Source: Phycisphaerales bacterium (GTDB taxonomy: Bacteria > Planctomycetota > Phycisphaerae > Phycisphaerales > SM1A02). From it: 64,000 nucleotides of DNA. Positions 32,422 to 40,717 of the stretch are shown here, in pieces. The stretch spans positions 1 through 64,000 of the forward strand of contig JASMKH010000010.1 of assembly GCA_030749435.1 (NCBI GenBank), given 5' to 3'. The notes below the pieces were generated by a model. It searched no databases and was not told where the DNA came from. It saw only the letters and a program-made list of their open reading frames with translations. The stretch's first letter is position 1; each line of letters starts with the position of its first letter. The position numbers and the translations under genes are program-made.

Positions 32422-33651
32422 CTACTCGGGACCAAATGTGAGGCAGTTCTTGCCGCGTCGCTTGGACGCGAGGGCACGCTGATCGGCGATACGAATCAGA
32501 GACGCCGCCGTATCGCCGTCCCATGGAAAACTGGCCAGGCCGCCGGAGATGCTCAGCCGGCCGGGCGCGGCGAGGCCGAGTTCGGGAAACCGGAGGTCCG
32601 AAATCTGCTCCTGAAACCGGTGTGCCAGCACCTCCACCCTGTCGGGATGGCGAGATCCGGGTGTGCGTGGTCCCGTGAAATCCGAGAACAGCACGGCGAA
32701 CTCGTCACCCCCGAGACGGCCCACGCGATCACCATCACGAATCACCGATCCCAGGAGTCTCACCATGGACTTGAGGATCGTGTCGCCAGCCTCGTGTCCG
32801 AATCGGTCATTGAACTGCTTGAACCCGTCAATGTCGAACACAAAGACCGTCAGTTCCTGACGCAGTTGACGAGCCTCGTCTATGGCATGCGTCGCATACT
32901 GCTCGAAACTCGATCGGTTCCACGCGCCGGTGAGGTGGTCCCGTCGCGCATGATGCCGCAAGCTTGAGACCATGTCGTCGATCGCGATCCACCGCGACAG
33001 CCAACTGGCCCAGGGCGCCAACACCTCCGGACTGCCACCTTGCAGGCTGCCCCATGTATCGAGACCTCGCCGCACGGGTACGGCCTCGGGGCCGCCGGCA
33101 CCGCCGGGCTTGTATTCGATCGGTGCGACGCCGGTTCGCTGTTCGATTGCCTTGATCGCAAGGGGAAGGACCTGATCGGTCTCCTGCAGGAGGGCCTCCA
33201 GCAGATCGGAGTCTCCGATGGGCTGCGTGTGTCCGGGGGGCGATGCCGCTGGTGGATCTGAAGACCCTCGGTCGGTCGGTGCCGGCGCAGACTCACCATC
33301 CAGGGCCCGCTCGAGCATGTCGGCATCGAGTGGCGATGGCAGGCACTGATCGACCTGCGAGGCGATGGCCGAGGCCGATCCTTGGTCAGAGACCAGCAGA
33401 ATCTGAACCGTTGGATCGATCCGCTTGACGGCTTCGGCGGTACGAACGACTTCGTGGAGCGCCATTGAGCGTTCCGGCGCGACGACCACCGCCTCGATTG
33501 GTCTTCGAGCAGGGCACGTTGCGATGAGACCGATGGCGTCGAAGATCGATGCAACCGGTTCTGCTTCCACAGTGTCATTCCCTTCAATTGGAGGGATCGG
33601 GCCGAGGGTCAGCACGCGTCGGCGTCGTCTTCGGGGTGCGGTGGCGCTCAT
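32422..33651 (-). CDS. GGDEF diguanylate cyclase with receiver-like N-terminus
   Basis: 409 residues. The C-terminal domain (about 240-409) is an intact GGDEF cyclase: DHLTGAWNRSSFEQYATHAI, VFVFDIDGFKQFNDRFGHEA and the active motif VGRLGGDEFAVLFSDF. An inhibitory I-site RDGD lies five residues before GGDEF, so product feedback by c-di-GMP is expected. The first 120 residues resemble a receiver fold (RPIEAVVVAPERSMALHEVV, PTVQILLVSDQGSASAIASQ), but a clear phospho-acceptor Asp is not evident. No membrane segments. It starts 2 bp after the partner gene ends, so the pair is an operon. Confidence 0.88.
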   Translation of the reverse strand: MSATAPRRRRRRVLTLGPIPPIEGNDTVEAEPVASIFDAIGLIATCPARRPIEAVVVAPERSMALHEVVRTAEAVKRIDPTVQILLVSDQGSASAIASQVDQCLPSPLDADMLERALDGESAPAPTDRGSSDPPAASPPGHTQPIGDSDLLEALLQETDQVLPLAIKAIEQRTGVAPIEYKPGGAGGPEAVPVRRGLDTWGSLQGGSPEVLAPWASWLSRWIAIDDMVSSLRHHARRDHLTGAWNRSSFEQYATHAIDEARQLRQELTVFVFDIDGFKQFNDRFGHEAGDTILKSMVRLLGSVIRDGDRVGRLGGDEFAVLFSDFTGPRTPGSRHPDRVEVLAHRFQEQISDLRFPELGLAAPGRLSISGGLASFPWDGDTAASLIRIADQRALASKRRGKNCLTFGPE

Positions 33652-33653
33652 GA

Positions 33654-34190
33654 CTACTTCGGTGTGCGCCGCTGAGGTGATTGCGTTGCGTCCGTGCTGA
33701 GCAGCGTCGACAGTTCTTCATCGGTCAGTTCCGGCGATCCGGATGGACTGACGACGACCGGTGGAGCGGGCTCGGGCGTGCTGGCGTGAAGGGAGACCAG
33801 ATTGGCGCCGTCGAACCGCAGGATGGGGATATCGGGCACATGCTGCTGCATCGACTCGAGCATGGAGGCAACCTCGCGGTGGTCGGAGGAGATCAGGACC
33901 AGCGGGGAAGGTTCGGTCGAGTCGGCCCCGGCGCCGCGGCGTTGTCTTGCTTCCCGCCTGAGCAGACAAGCCTCAGCCATCGCCATTCGAGGGTCGTGTT
34001 CGACCCGAGGCGTCAGCCCGGCCGCCTGCAGCGCAGCGTGCAGCGATTCGTCCAGTGGCTGCGACGCAGGCGAGAGGACAACGCAGGGACGCAGGACACG
34101 CGGCTCCGTGACATCGTCATCCCCACCGACCAGTCGAGGCTGGGCGGGGGCGTTGCTGGGTTTCTTTGAACTCGTCTTCCGGGGCGGCAT
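33654..34190 (-). CDS. Receiver-like protein paired with the diguanylate cyclase, function unknown
   Basis: 178 residues from ATG 34190 (GAGGAG 12 bases upstream); starts at 34220 and 34280 are possible. After a basic, disordered head (PPRKTSSKKPSNAPAQP) comes a single alpha/beta domain resembling a receiver: LRPCVVLSPASQPLDESLHA, PLVLISSDHREVASMLESMQ, IPILRFDGANLVSLH. The Ser/Pro-rich C-terminal tail (SPELTDEELSTLLSTDATQS) is probably disordered. Its fold echoes the N-terminal region of the downstream cyclase, hinting at a common origin. No known family recognised. Confidence 0.65.
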   Translation of the reverse strand: MPPRKTSSKKPSNAPAQPRLVGGDDDVTEPRVLRPCVVLSPASQPLDESLHAALQAAGLTPRVEHDPRMAMAEACLLRREARQRRGAGADSTEPSPLVLISSDHREVASMLESMQQHVPDIPILRFDGANLVSLHASTPEPAPPVVVSPSGSPELTDEELSTLLSTDATQSPQRRTPK

Positions 34191-34298
34191 GCCGGCGGGA
34201 TGCTCCTCATCTGGCCTCATCCAGAGTGTATATCGAGGAATGGAAGCGTCGAGGCCATTTTGGCCGTAACCAGCTGCCATGACGATTGTTGGCGTTAT

Positions 34299-35402
34299 TC
34301 AGGCTGTCCGGATGATCGTACTGGTCAGGGCCGCCAGCGTGTCGGCGGCATTGATGCCGGCGCGAGCCGATGCGGCAGCCTTGAGGCGGTGGCGGGCGGT
34401 CTCATCGCCCATCAGCGGGGCGAGCGTCGAGCGCAGCGCCAGCACCGTCTCGGCAGGGTCGGGTGTGTCTTCGACGATACAGGCCGCGCCAGCGGCAACG
34501 GCGAGCTCGGCATTGCGGCGCTGGTGTTGATCGCGGTGGTGCGGGTAGGGCAGGTAGATCGCCGGGATGCCGGCGTATTCGATCTCTGCCACCGAGCACG
34601 CCCCAGCCCGGCTGATGACGAGATCAGCGGCACCCCAGACCGGCCCCATGTCATGCCGGAACTCACACAGCGTGATGTTGCCTGCCAGTTCGCCCCAAGT
34701 GTGCGCTGCAGCCGCGGCATGACCCGGCCCGGTGAGGTGCACGATCTGCCAGTTCCCTCGAAGTCGGGGGTGCTCACGGAAGAGCTGTGGAAGCGCCTTG
34801 TTGATCGTGGAGGCGCCCTGCGAGGCACCGGTGATGACGAGTACCGGCGCCGCGGGGTCGAGCCCGAGCAACTCGCAGCACGTGGCGCGATCGCCCGGAG
34901 GCATCGCCTGGTTCCGAATCGGCATTCCCGTCACCGTCTCGACAAATGGGCGGACGGTGCTGACAGCGGAGACGGCGTGTGTCGTCCGTGGCCGCATCCA
35001 ACGGTTGGCTCGTCCTGGAACCCGATCGAGATTGACCAGCAGGGTCGGCACGTGCGCGCGTCGGGCGGGTCGCGCGGCAGTCGCAGCGACGAATCCGCCG
35101 AGAAGGACAACGGCGTCGATGGTATGGCGTTCAAGCAACGCACTCACCTGACGCTCGCTCGCGCGAAACCCGCGCAGGAACGACAGCAATGCTGCAGGCC
35201 GCAACGTGGGCGGCCTGGCAGGGAGCGGGCGGAAGGTTTCACTTGCGTGCGTCAACATGTCGGCGTCGATCGCTCGGTCCGAGCACGCGAAGACACACGC
35301 CACCTCCGGGTCTGCTCGACGAATCGCCTCGGCAATGGCGATCCCCGGGCTGATGTGCCCGCCCGATCCGCCGCCAGCCAGCAGTACAACCCGCTTGCTC
35401 AC
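34299..35402 (-). CDS. murG: MurG, UDP-GlcNAc transferase of peptidoglycan synthesis
   Basis: 367 residues, the usual MurG length. The N-terminal glycine-rich loop VVLLAGGGSGGHISPGIAIA, the TGASQGASTINKALPQLF block that binds the donor, and ADLVISRAGACSVAEIEYAG are all typical. It adds GlcNAc to lipid I on the cytoplasmic face of the membrane to make lipid II. The start overlaps the ftsW stop by 4 bp, and ftsW-murG is the classic gene order. Their presence argues for peptidoglycan synthesis in this organism, as now accepted for planctomycetes. Confidence 0.93.
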   Translation of the reverse strand: MSKRVVLLAGGGSGGHISPGIAIAEAIRRADPEVACVFACSDRAIDADMLTHASETFRPLPARPPTLRPAALLSFLRGFRASERQVSALLERHTIDAVVLLGGFVAATAARPARRAHVPTLLVNLDRVPGRANRWMRPRTTHAVSAVSTVRPFVETVTGMPIRNQAMPPGDRATCCELLGLDPAAPVLVITGASQGASTINKALPQLFREHPRLRGNWQIVHLTGPGHAAAAAHTWGELAGNITLCEFRHDMGPVWGAADLVISRAGACSVAEIEYAGIPAIYLPYPHHRDQHQRRNAELAVAAGAACIVEDTPDPAETVLALRSTLAPLMGDETARHRLKAAASARAGINAADTLAALTSTIIRTA

Positions 35403-36535
35403 GCAGCAGCATTCCTGAGCGTCGGCACCTCGGCAGGAGTTGGCCCCCGCGCCTGTTGCGGTGTGCGATCAAGGCGACAGAGCAGTCCCAGCATGAATGC
35501 CGTCAGGATCCAGCCGGTGCCGCCTGAGGAGACAAGCGGCAACGCGATCCCCTTGGTTGGTGCCAGACCCGTGACGACACAGAGGTTGATGAGCGACTGA
35601 AGTGTGATGGTTGCCATGATCCCCAGTGCGATCAACTGGCATTGAGGATGTTGCTGCCGGTGGATGATCCGCCAGCCCGCCCACACCAGCGTCAGGAACA
35701 ACGCCACAACGACGCCGCAGCCGAGCAGCCCGAGTTCCTCGGTGATGACCGAGAAGATGAAGTCGGTGGTGTCCTCAGGCAGGTAGCCGAACTTCTGGAT
35801 GCCATTGCCCAGCCCTCGGCCTCCGATGCCACCTCCAGATATGGCCTTGAGGGACTGAATGATGTGATACCCGCTGCCCGCCGGGTCGGCCCATGGGTCA
35901 AGAAAGGCCTGCAGTCGGGTGACCCTGTATCCCTCAGCCCTGATCGCCACAACGACGGCCGCCGCTGCGGGGATGCCGACCGCCGCCAGGTGCCACAGCC
36001 GGGCTCCAGCGGCGAGCAGGAGGAGTGCCGCCACCGCGGCGATGAGCAGCGCGGTACCGAGATCCTCCAGCATCGTGAGGCCGCATACCAGGCCAATCAA
36101 CAGCAGCACGGGGCCGAGGCCGGATACGAGTCGGCCCAGATGCACCCTCGACCGGGTGGCATACCAGGCAACCAGCAGAATCGAGGCCCACTTGGCCACT
36201 TCGCTTGGCTGGAAACCAAGGGGTCCGATGTCGATCCAACGCTTCGCGCCATTGACTTCCCGTCCGATCCCGGGAATGAGCACGAGAAGAAGCAGCGAGG
36301 CCGCCACGGCGAACGGGATGATGGCGGTGGCACGTGATGTGAGCAGTGTCGCAGGCACCAGCCTTCCGAGGCACAAGGCACCCACGGCGGCGGCGGCCAG
36401 CAGGAGTGTTCTGTCGGAGAGCACAGCCCATGCGGTACCGGGCTCGGTCACCGTCATGCCAGCGGATTGAACGACCACCACTCCAAGCAGCAGGAGGGCC
36501 AAGGTCGTCGTGAACACGAGATCTCGAGGGGCCAT
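35399..36535 (-). CDS. ftsW: FtsW, SEDS-family peptidoglycan polymerase of division
   Basis: 378 residues with about ten membrane helices. SEDS hallmarks: NGAKRWIDIGPLGFQPSEVA, GYHIIQSLKAISGGGIGGRG, the GYLPEDTTDFIFSVITEELG loop and the C-terminal PLVSSGGTGW. It polymerises glycan strands at the septum with a partner penicillin-binding protein that is not in the window. The RodA paralogue is the alternative, but the murG overlap favours FtsW. Transcribed divergently from miaB. Confidence 0.92.
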   Translation of the reverse strand: MAPRDLVFTTTLALLLLGVVVVQSAGMTVTEPGTAWAVLSDRTLLLAAAAVGALCLGRLVPATLLTSRATAIIPFAVAASLLLLVLIPGIGREVNGAKRWIDIGPLGFQPSEVAKWASILLVAWYATRSRVHLGRLVSGLGPVLLLIGLVCGLTMLEDLGTALLIAAVAALLLLAAGARLWHLAAVGIPAAAAVVVAIRAEGYRVTRLQAFLDPWADPAGSGYHIIQSLKAISGGGIGGRGLGNGIQKFGYLPEDTTDFIFSVITEELGLLGCGVVVALFLTLVWAGWRIIHRQQHPQCQLIALGIMATITLQSLINLCVVTGLAPTKGIALPLVSSGGTGWILTAFMLGLLCRLDRTPQQARGPTPAEVPTLRNAAA

Positions 36536-36609
36536 GTGCCGCTGATATCGGCCTGTTCCGCAGGCCTGCGCCAGACATCCGTCGGCTCCGTATTGAATGG
36601 AGGAGACCT

Positions 36610-38214
36610 ATGATGGCCGGACGCATGGCCACACCGACAACCCTGCAAAACGGAACGGCGCCAACGGTCTACCTCGAGACCTTTGGATGTCAGATGAACG
36701 AGCTTGACAGCGAACTCGTGACCGGCCAGCTGCTCGCACTTGGATACCGATTCACGTCGTCGAGAGACGATGCCGACGTCGTGCTCTTCAATACGTGTTC
36801 GGTCCGAGCCCAGGCAGAGAACAAGGTGCTCAGCCGGGTCGGCAGGCTCAAGCAGGAGAAGGCGGCCGGAAGGCGGGTGGTCGTCGGGCTCCTCGGATGT
36901 CTGGCCGAGCGTGAGGGCGATTCGATGCTTGTGACGCGACCGGAGGTGGACCTGCTCTGTGGCCCCGGCGAACTCGATCGGTTGCCGTTCCTTCTGGACA
37001 ACCTGATGAGATGCGAGTCGCTTGACGTGCATGAACGGGTGGCGCTGCAGGGTTCACGCAGCCGACGCTCGACGACACTCTCAGCGGCGGAAGACGGCTT
37101 GGAGTCACTCGATCTCTCCCGCGCGTTCGATCCGGAGGGTGCCGCAGCTGGGGGCCGAACCGCCTACGTGCGAATCACCCGTGGGTGCAACAAGTTCTGC
37201 ACGTACTGTGTCGTGCCCAATACGCGAGGTGCCGAGGTGCACCGACCTCCAGACGCGATTGTGGAAGAGTGCCGATCGCTGGCAGACCAAGGTGTCATTG
37301 AGGTCACCTTGCTGGGGCAGACGGTAAACCACTACGTCTACGTCCACGGTGCCGCGATCAGTGTGCATGGAGTGGAAGCACCGCAGGTCGGTCCGGGGCT
37401 CGCGGCCTTTCGGCGTGAGGATCGGGGGGCCGGGGGGAGGCGTGTGACGACCTTCGCCGACCTGCTTCACCGCATTCACGAAGCGGTGCCCGAGATTCAG
37501 CGGCTCCGCTTCGTGACCAGTTATCCCCGTGACTTCGGGGATGACATTCTTCATGTCATTCGGGAGTCGGATCGCATCTGCCCCTATCTGCACGTGCCCG
37601 CGCAGTCGGGTTCGGACCGCATCCTCAAGTTGATGAACCGCGGATACACCGTGGGTGACTACCGGGAGTTCATCGACCGCGTGCAGGCCATCCTGCCGGA
37701 TGCCGGTATCGCGGGCGACTTCATTGTGGGCTTTCCGACCGAGACGGACGCGGACTTCGAGCAGACTTGTGCGCTTGTCCGGAGCATCCCATTCAAGAAC
37801 AACTTCGTGTTCAAGTACTCGCCGAGACCGGGGACGGTGGCAATCGAGAAGTATCCGGACGACGTGCCGGAGGCCATCAAGCGGGCGCGAATCAACGAGT
37901 TGCTCGCTGTGCAATCCGAGGTGAGCAGGTCGGTTCATGAGCGGGAGATTGGCAAGACCCACCGTGTGTTCGTCGAAAAAGAGGGGCAATCCGGGCGTTC
38001 CGCTGCGACCAGGGTCGAACTTGGATGGGAATCGCCCCGGGTGCAGCTCTCGGGCCGCACCCCAGGCGATCTGATCGCGGTTTTTGAGTGCCCTGAGGGC
38101 CAGTCTCCGGGCGATCTGATCGGCCGTATTGTGGAGGTGAGGGTCGATTCAGCCTCGCCACGGCTTCTGGTGGGGCACCTGGACCCCTGTGAGGCCGGTA
38201 ATCCCGCTTGGTAA
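36610..38214 (+). CDS. miaB: MiaB, tRNA-2-methylthio-N6-isopentenyladenosine synthase
   Basis: 534 residues; ATG 36610 or 36613 lies just after GGAGGAGA. Methylthiotransferase domain with three Cys ligands (FGCQMNELD, LFNTCSVR, GLLGCLAERE), radical-SAM core with ITRGCNKFCTYCVVP, and a C-terminal TRAM domain (LVGHLDP end). It adds the methylthio group to i6A37 of tRNAs using two 4Fe-4S clusters. An insertion of about 40 residues sits between TLLGQTVNHYVY and TFADLLHRIHEAVP, where standard MiaB has only a short loop, which largely explains the length above the usual 440-480. YgfZ, which supports this enzyme, is encoded upstream. Confidence 0.92.
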   Translation: MMAGRMATPTTLQNGTAPTVYLETFGCQMNELDSELVTGQLLALGYRFTSSRDDADVVLFNTCSVRAQAENKVLSRVGRLKQEKAAGRRVVVGLLGCLAEREGDSMLVTRPEVDLLCGPGELDRLPFLLDNLMRCESLDVHERVALQGSRSRRSTTLSAAEDGLESLDLSRAFDPEGAAAGGRTAYVRITRGCNKFCTYCVVPNTRGAEVHRPPDAIVEECRSLADQGVIEVTLLGQTVNHYVYVHGAAISVHGVEAPQVGPGLAAFRREDRGAGGRRVTTFADLLHRIHEAVPEIQRLRFVTSYPRDFGDDILHVIRESDRICPYLHVPAQSGSDRILKLMNRGYTVGDYREFIDRVQAILPDAGIAGDFIVGFPTETDADFEQTCALVRSIPFKNNFVFKYSPRPGTVAIEKYPDDVPEAIKRARINELLAVQSEVSRSVHEREIGKTHRVFVEKEGQSGRSAATRVELGWESPRVQLSGRTPGDLIAVFECPEGQSPGDLIGRIVEVRVDSASPRLLVGHLDPCEAGNPAW

Positions 38215-38314
38215 CGGTTGCAAAAGAATGAGAGGATTTGGTCCGAATCTTCCAAATGGTGCATCCGGCGGTGGATCGGGGCGTAAAAAAGTGACGGCCG
38301 GCTGGCTTGTAGTC

Positions 38315-38342
38315 TTGACTGTCTAGGGACGGAAGGTATGGT
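38315..38342 (+). promoter_or_regulatory. Candidate promoter for the first sorting-tail protein
   Basis: TTGACT at 38315-38320 and TATGGT at 38337-38342 are 16 bases apart. They lie in the 403-base gap between miaB and the next gene (38215-38617), for which I see no other protein-coding content. A start near 38349 would give a leader of about 270 bases that contains the hairpin at 38357-38378. Confidence 0.45.
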
Positions 38343-38356
38343 CGGCAGGGTACTTA

Positions 38357-38378
38357 TCTGATCTTTTTGTAGATCAGA
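38357..38378 (+). promoter_or_regulatory. Leader hairpin upstream of the sorting-tail protein gene
   Basis: A perfect 8-bp inverted repeat, TCTGATCT and AGATCAGA, encloses a 6-base T-rich loop. It falls within the first bases of the transcript predicted from the promoter at 38315-38342. There is no U-run after it, so a 5' stabilising stem or protein-binding site is more likely than a terminator, although it could also mark the end of the miaB transcript. Confidence 0.4.
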
Positions 38379-38617
38379 CCCCTTTGTTGAGCCCAGGCAG
38401 GCGATGCGGCCGAGCGCTGGGAGGAGTGTTGGAGAAGAAGCGGCAGACATAGCCCCCTTCCGACAGACTGAAAGAGACGTTATTTGCGGCTGGCGCGTGG
38501 CCCGTCGCTTTGATCAACTCCACAAGAGGCCAACGCCTCAATCCCGAGTGAGGAGTGGGGGACGATCCGGATCGTGTTTTAGGTGGATCTCAAGTGAGAA
38601 GAGAAAGGTTCAAAGAA

Positions 38618-39304
38618 ATGAACATGAAGCGTGCTTCAATCTTCGCCGGCACAGTGGCTGGCCTTGCCCTCGCGGGCAGTGCAACGGCAGGCATGAATGG
38701 CCTGACCTATGACTTCGTGAGCGCATCCGATCAGGGCGACTACACCGTCCGCGTGTATGCCGAACTGGACAGTGGGAATCGACTCGACGCCGTCTTCGGC
38801 AATTCGGTCCACAACCTGCGTATGGATTACCTCGATGGCGCTACCGCCTACCAGAACGACCTTGGTGGCGCGACCAGCCAGGCAATCAACAGTGCGTTCT
38901 TCGCGCTGGCTCCCTCGCTTGAGTGGGACAGCTACGTGACGATCGGCTCCCTCTACTCAGACGGTACGCCCTTCGCAAACAACGCCCTTCAGGACATTGG
39001 CATCAACTGGGCGACCTGGGATCCGGATGGCGGCAGCTTGTTCGCCGACAACGGCACCTGGTTCGTGACTCCTGCCGATCCCCAGGGCGAGGAGCAGGGC
39101 GGCCGCGTCCTCGTTGCTCAGTTCACCACCTTCTCGGGCAGTGGCAGCAACGACATCTACTTCACCGCTGGCTTCCAGGGTAAGGACGCCGACGGTACGA
39201 CGTGGCAGGACGGACACAGTGTCTACATCGGTATCCCGGCGCCAGGCGCCGTGGCCCTTCTGGGCCTCGCCGGCCTCGCTGGCCGACGTCGTCGTCGCGG
39301 CTGA
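38618..39304 (+). CDS. Secreted protein with PEP-CTERM-like sorting tail (paralogue 1)
   Basis: 228 residues from ATG 38618, with AAAGG 9 bases upstream. MNMKRASIFAGTVAGLALAG is a signal peptide. The mature domain is beta-rich and shares long blocks with the protein at 39925-40599, including APSLEWDSYVTIG, WFVTPADPQGEEQGGRVL and a GKDADG loop. The C-terminus is IPAPGAVALLGLAGLAGRRR: a PAPGA motif, a hydrophobic helix and an Arg cluster, the layout of PEP-CTERM/exosortase or related sorting signals as found across Phycisphaerae. The protein is therefore probably anchored or processed at the cell surface. Function unknown. Long leader before it and a strong terminator after it suggest high expression. 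Confidence 0.82.
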   Translation: MNMKRASIFAGTVAGLALAGSATAGMNGLTYDFVSASDQGDYTVRVYAELDSGNRLDAVFGNSVHNLRMDYLDGATAYQNDLGGATSQAINSAFFALAPSLEWDSYVTIGSLYSDGTPFANNALQDIGINWATWDPDGGSLFADNGTWFVTPADPQGEEQGGRVLVAQFTTFSGSGSNDIYFTAGFQGKDADGTTWQDGHSVYIGIPAPGAVALLGLAGLAGRRRRRG

Positions 39305-39366
39305 GTCGCGTTCGATGGTCTTGGAGTCGGGTATCTCGGGATAGTCCCGGTTCCTCGCAGAAACAA

Positions 39367-39409
39367 AGCCCGCCGCTGCACCCCCACGCAGCGGCGGGCT
39401 TCCTGTTTT
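39367..39409 (+). terminator. Strong Rho-independent terminator
   Basis: A 13-bp perfect GC-rich stem (39367-39379 with 39388-39400) and an 8-base loop are followed by TCCTGTTTT. It lies 62 bp after the stop of the first sorting-tail protein and should end its transcript, making the gene monocistronic. Confidence 0.85.
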
Positions 39410-39729
39410 GAGCACCGGATGGGAGGTTGGAGCGGCTGGCGGAGGCGCCGTCTGGACGTCGTCGGGCGGCGGAATCCCTCCCCGACGGGGACCTTCGGAG
39501 GGGCGAGGTTCTGGGGCGATGAGTCGTCTCCCCTACTTATAGGTTATGAGACGGCATGAACAAGAAAGTGGGGCGGTTGACCGCGTTCAAAGGTGCCATG
39601 CCCCGCAGGTTTTGAGCATTCTGATGGCTTGAGAGCAGGCTCTATCGGGCCTTCGCGGGGGAGGCGCAAGAAGTGCCCTCCTAACCCGTATCTTGCGAAA
39701 AACCGGGAGGTTCTGGTGTCGAGATCGCC

Positions 39730-39757
39730 TTGACGGCGGTGCGTGATGAAGTACATT
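39730..39757 (+). promoter_or_regulatory. Candidate promoter for the second sorting-tail protein
   Basis: TTGACG at 39730-39735 and TACATT at 39752-39757 are spaced 16 bases. The 515-base gap 39410-39924 between the upstream terminator and the gene shows no convincing protein-coding content; a start near 39764 would leave a leader of about 160 bases. Confidence 0.45.
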
Positions 39758-39924
39758 GCCTGCGGAAGCGGAGGGAGCCTCTGTTCTGGCGAAGAATCGG
39801 TGGTGCGATTCGGATGCCACAAGGAGCAGGTGCTCTAGGGAGCATCGAACGCCACAGCCACCACGTTGTGGACACTGCAACCAGAGTTGGCTCACAGATG
39901 ACGCCAACGAGGAGAAGATCGGAA

Positions 39925-40599
39925 ATGATGAAGATCATTGGAATCATGGGCGCTGCTGGCACCCTCATTGCAACCGCTGCAGCGTCCGCAGACGTGAGTG
40001 GCATCGAGATCGACCTGGTCGGTGACATGGGGTATGGCTCGACCTACCGCATGTACGCAGTTGTCGGCGATGGCGAGCGCATTGACGCCGTCTTCGGCAA
40101 CTCCGTTGGACCGATGAGCATCGGTACCGCTGACGGAATGTCGTTCTATCAGAATTCACTTGGTGGACCCACTTCGACGTCCATCAACAGCGGGTTCTTC
40201 CCGCTGGCCCCGTCGCTTGAGTGGGACAGCTACGTCACCATCGGTGCGCTCTATGCCAACGGTTCGCCGTTTGCTGAGAACAAGCTGCTGGATATCGGTA
40301 TCGACTGGGCCTCTTTTGAGGGCGGTGGATCCATCGACAGCGACAACGGTTCGTGGTTTGTCACGCCTGCTGATGCGCAGGGCGGCGAGCAAGGCGGCCG
40401 CGTCCTGATTGGTCAGTTCACCGTGGTTGGTGGCTCCGGGAACGGCTATGCCGACCTCGTGGGCGCTGTCAGCCTTCAGGGGAAGGATGCCGATGGCGTC
40501 ACTTTCCAGAACCTGTCCATGGGTTGGGAAATCCCCGCCCCAGGCGCCTTGGCCCTGCTCGGGGTCGCCGGACTGGCAGGACGTCGTCGACGTCGCTGA
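39925..40599 (+). CDS. Secreted protein with PEP-CTERM-like sorting tail (paralogue 2)
   Basis: 224 residues from ATG 39925 (GAGGAG about 10 bases upstream). Signal peptide MMKIIGIMGAAGTLIATAAA; beta-rich mature domain with RIDAVFGNSVGPMSIGTADG and the shared block APSLEWDSYVTIGALYANGS; sorting tail IPAPGALALLGVAGLAGRRR. It is clearly a tandem paralogue of 38618-39304, with the DAVFGNSV and QGGEQGGRVL blocks nearly unchanged, but the two are separately transcribed units, each with its own terminator. Function unknown; a surface-structure or matrix component is a guess. Confidence 0.82.
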   Translation: MMKIIGIMGAAGTLIATAAASADVSGIEIDLVGDMGYGSTYRMYAVVGDGERIDAVFGNSVGPMSIGTADGMSFYQNSLGGPTSTSINSGFFPLAPSLEWDSYVTIGALYANGSPFAENKLLDIGIDWASFEGGGSIDSDNGSWFVTPADAQGGEQGGRVLIGQFTVVGGSGNGYADLVGAVSLQGKDADGVTFQNLSMGWEIPAPGALALLGVAGLAGRRRRR

Positions 40600-40661
40600 T
40601 CTCACACGATCTGCTGTAGGAGTCCCAGTGGACTTCTTACGGTTCGATCCCACGCACTCTC

Positions 40662-40692
40662 AACACCCCCACGGCTCGTCCGTGGGGGTGTT
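40662..40692. terminator. Bidirectional terminator between converging genes
   Basis: A perfect 13-bp stem (40662-40674 with 40680-40692) and 5-base loop begins with AA and ends with TT on either strand. It lies between the second sorting-tail gene (plus) and the TPR-sulfotransferase gene (minus), 63 bp and 26 bp from their stops, and can serve both. Confidence 0.8.
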
Positions 40693-40717
40693 TGCGTGGG
40701 GGACGACCCCACGCCCT

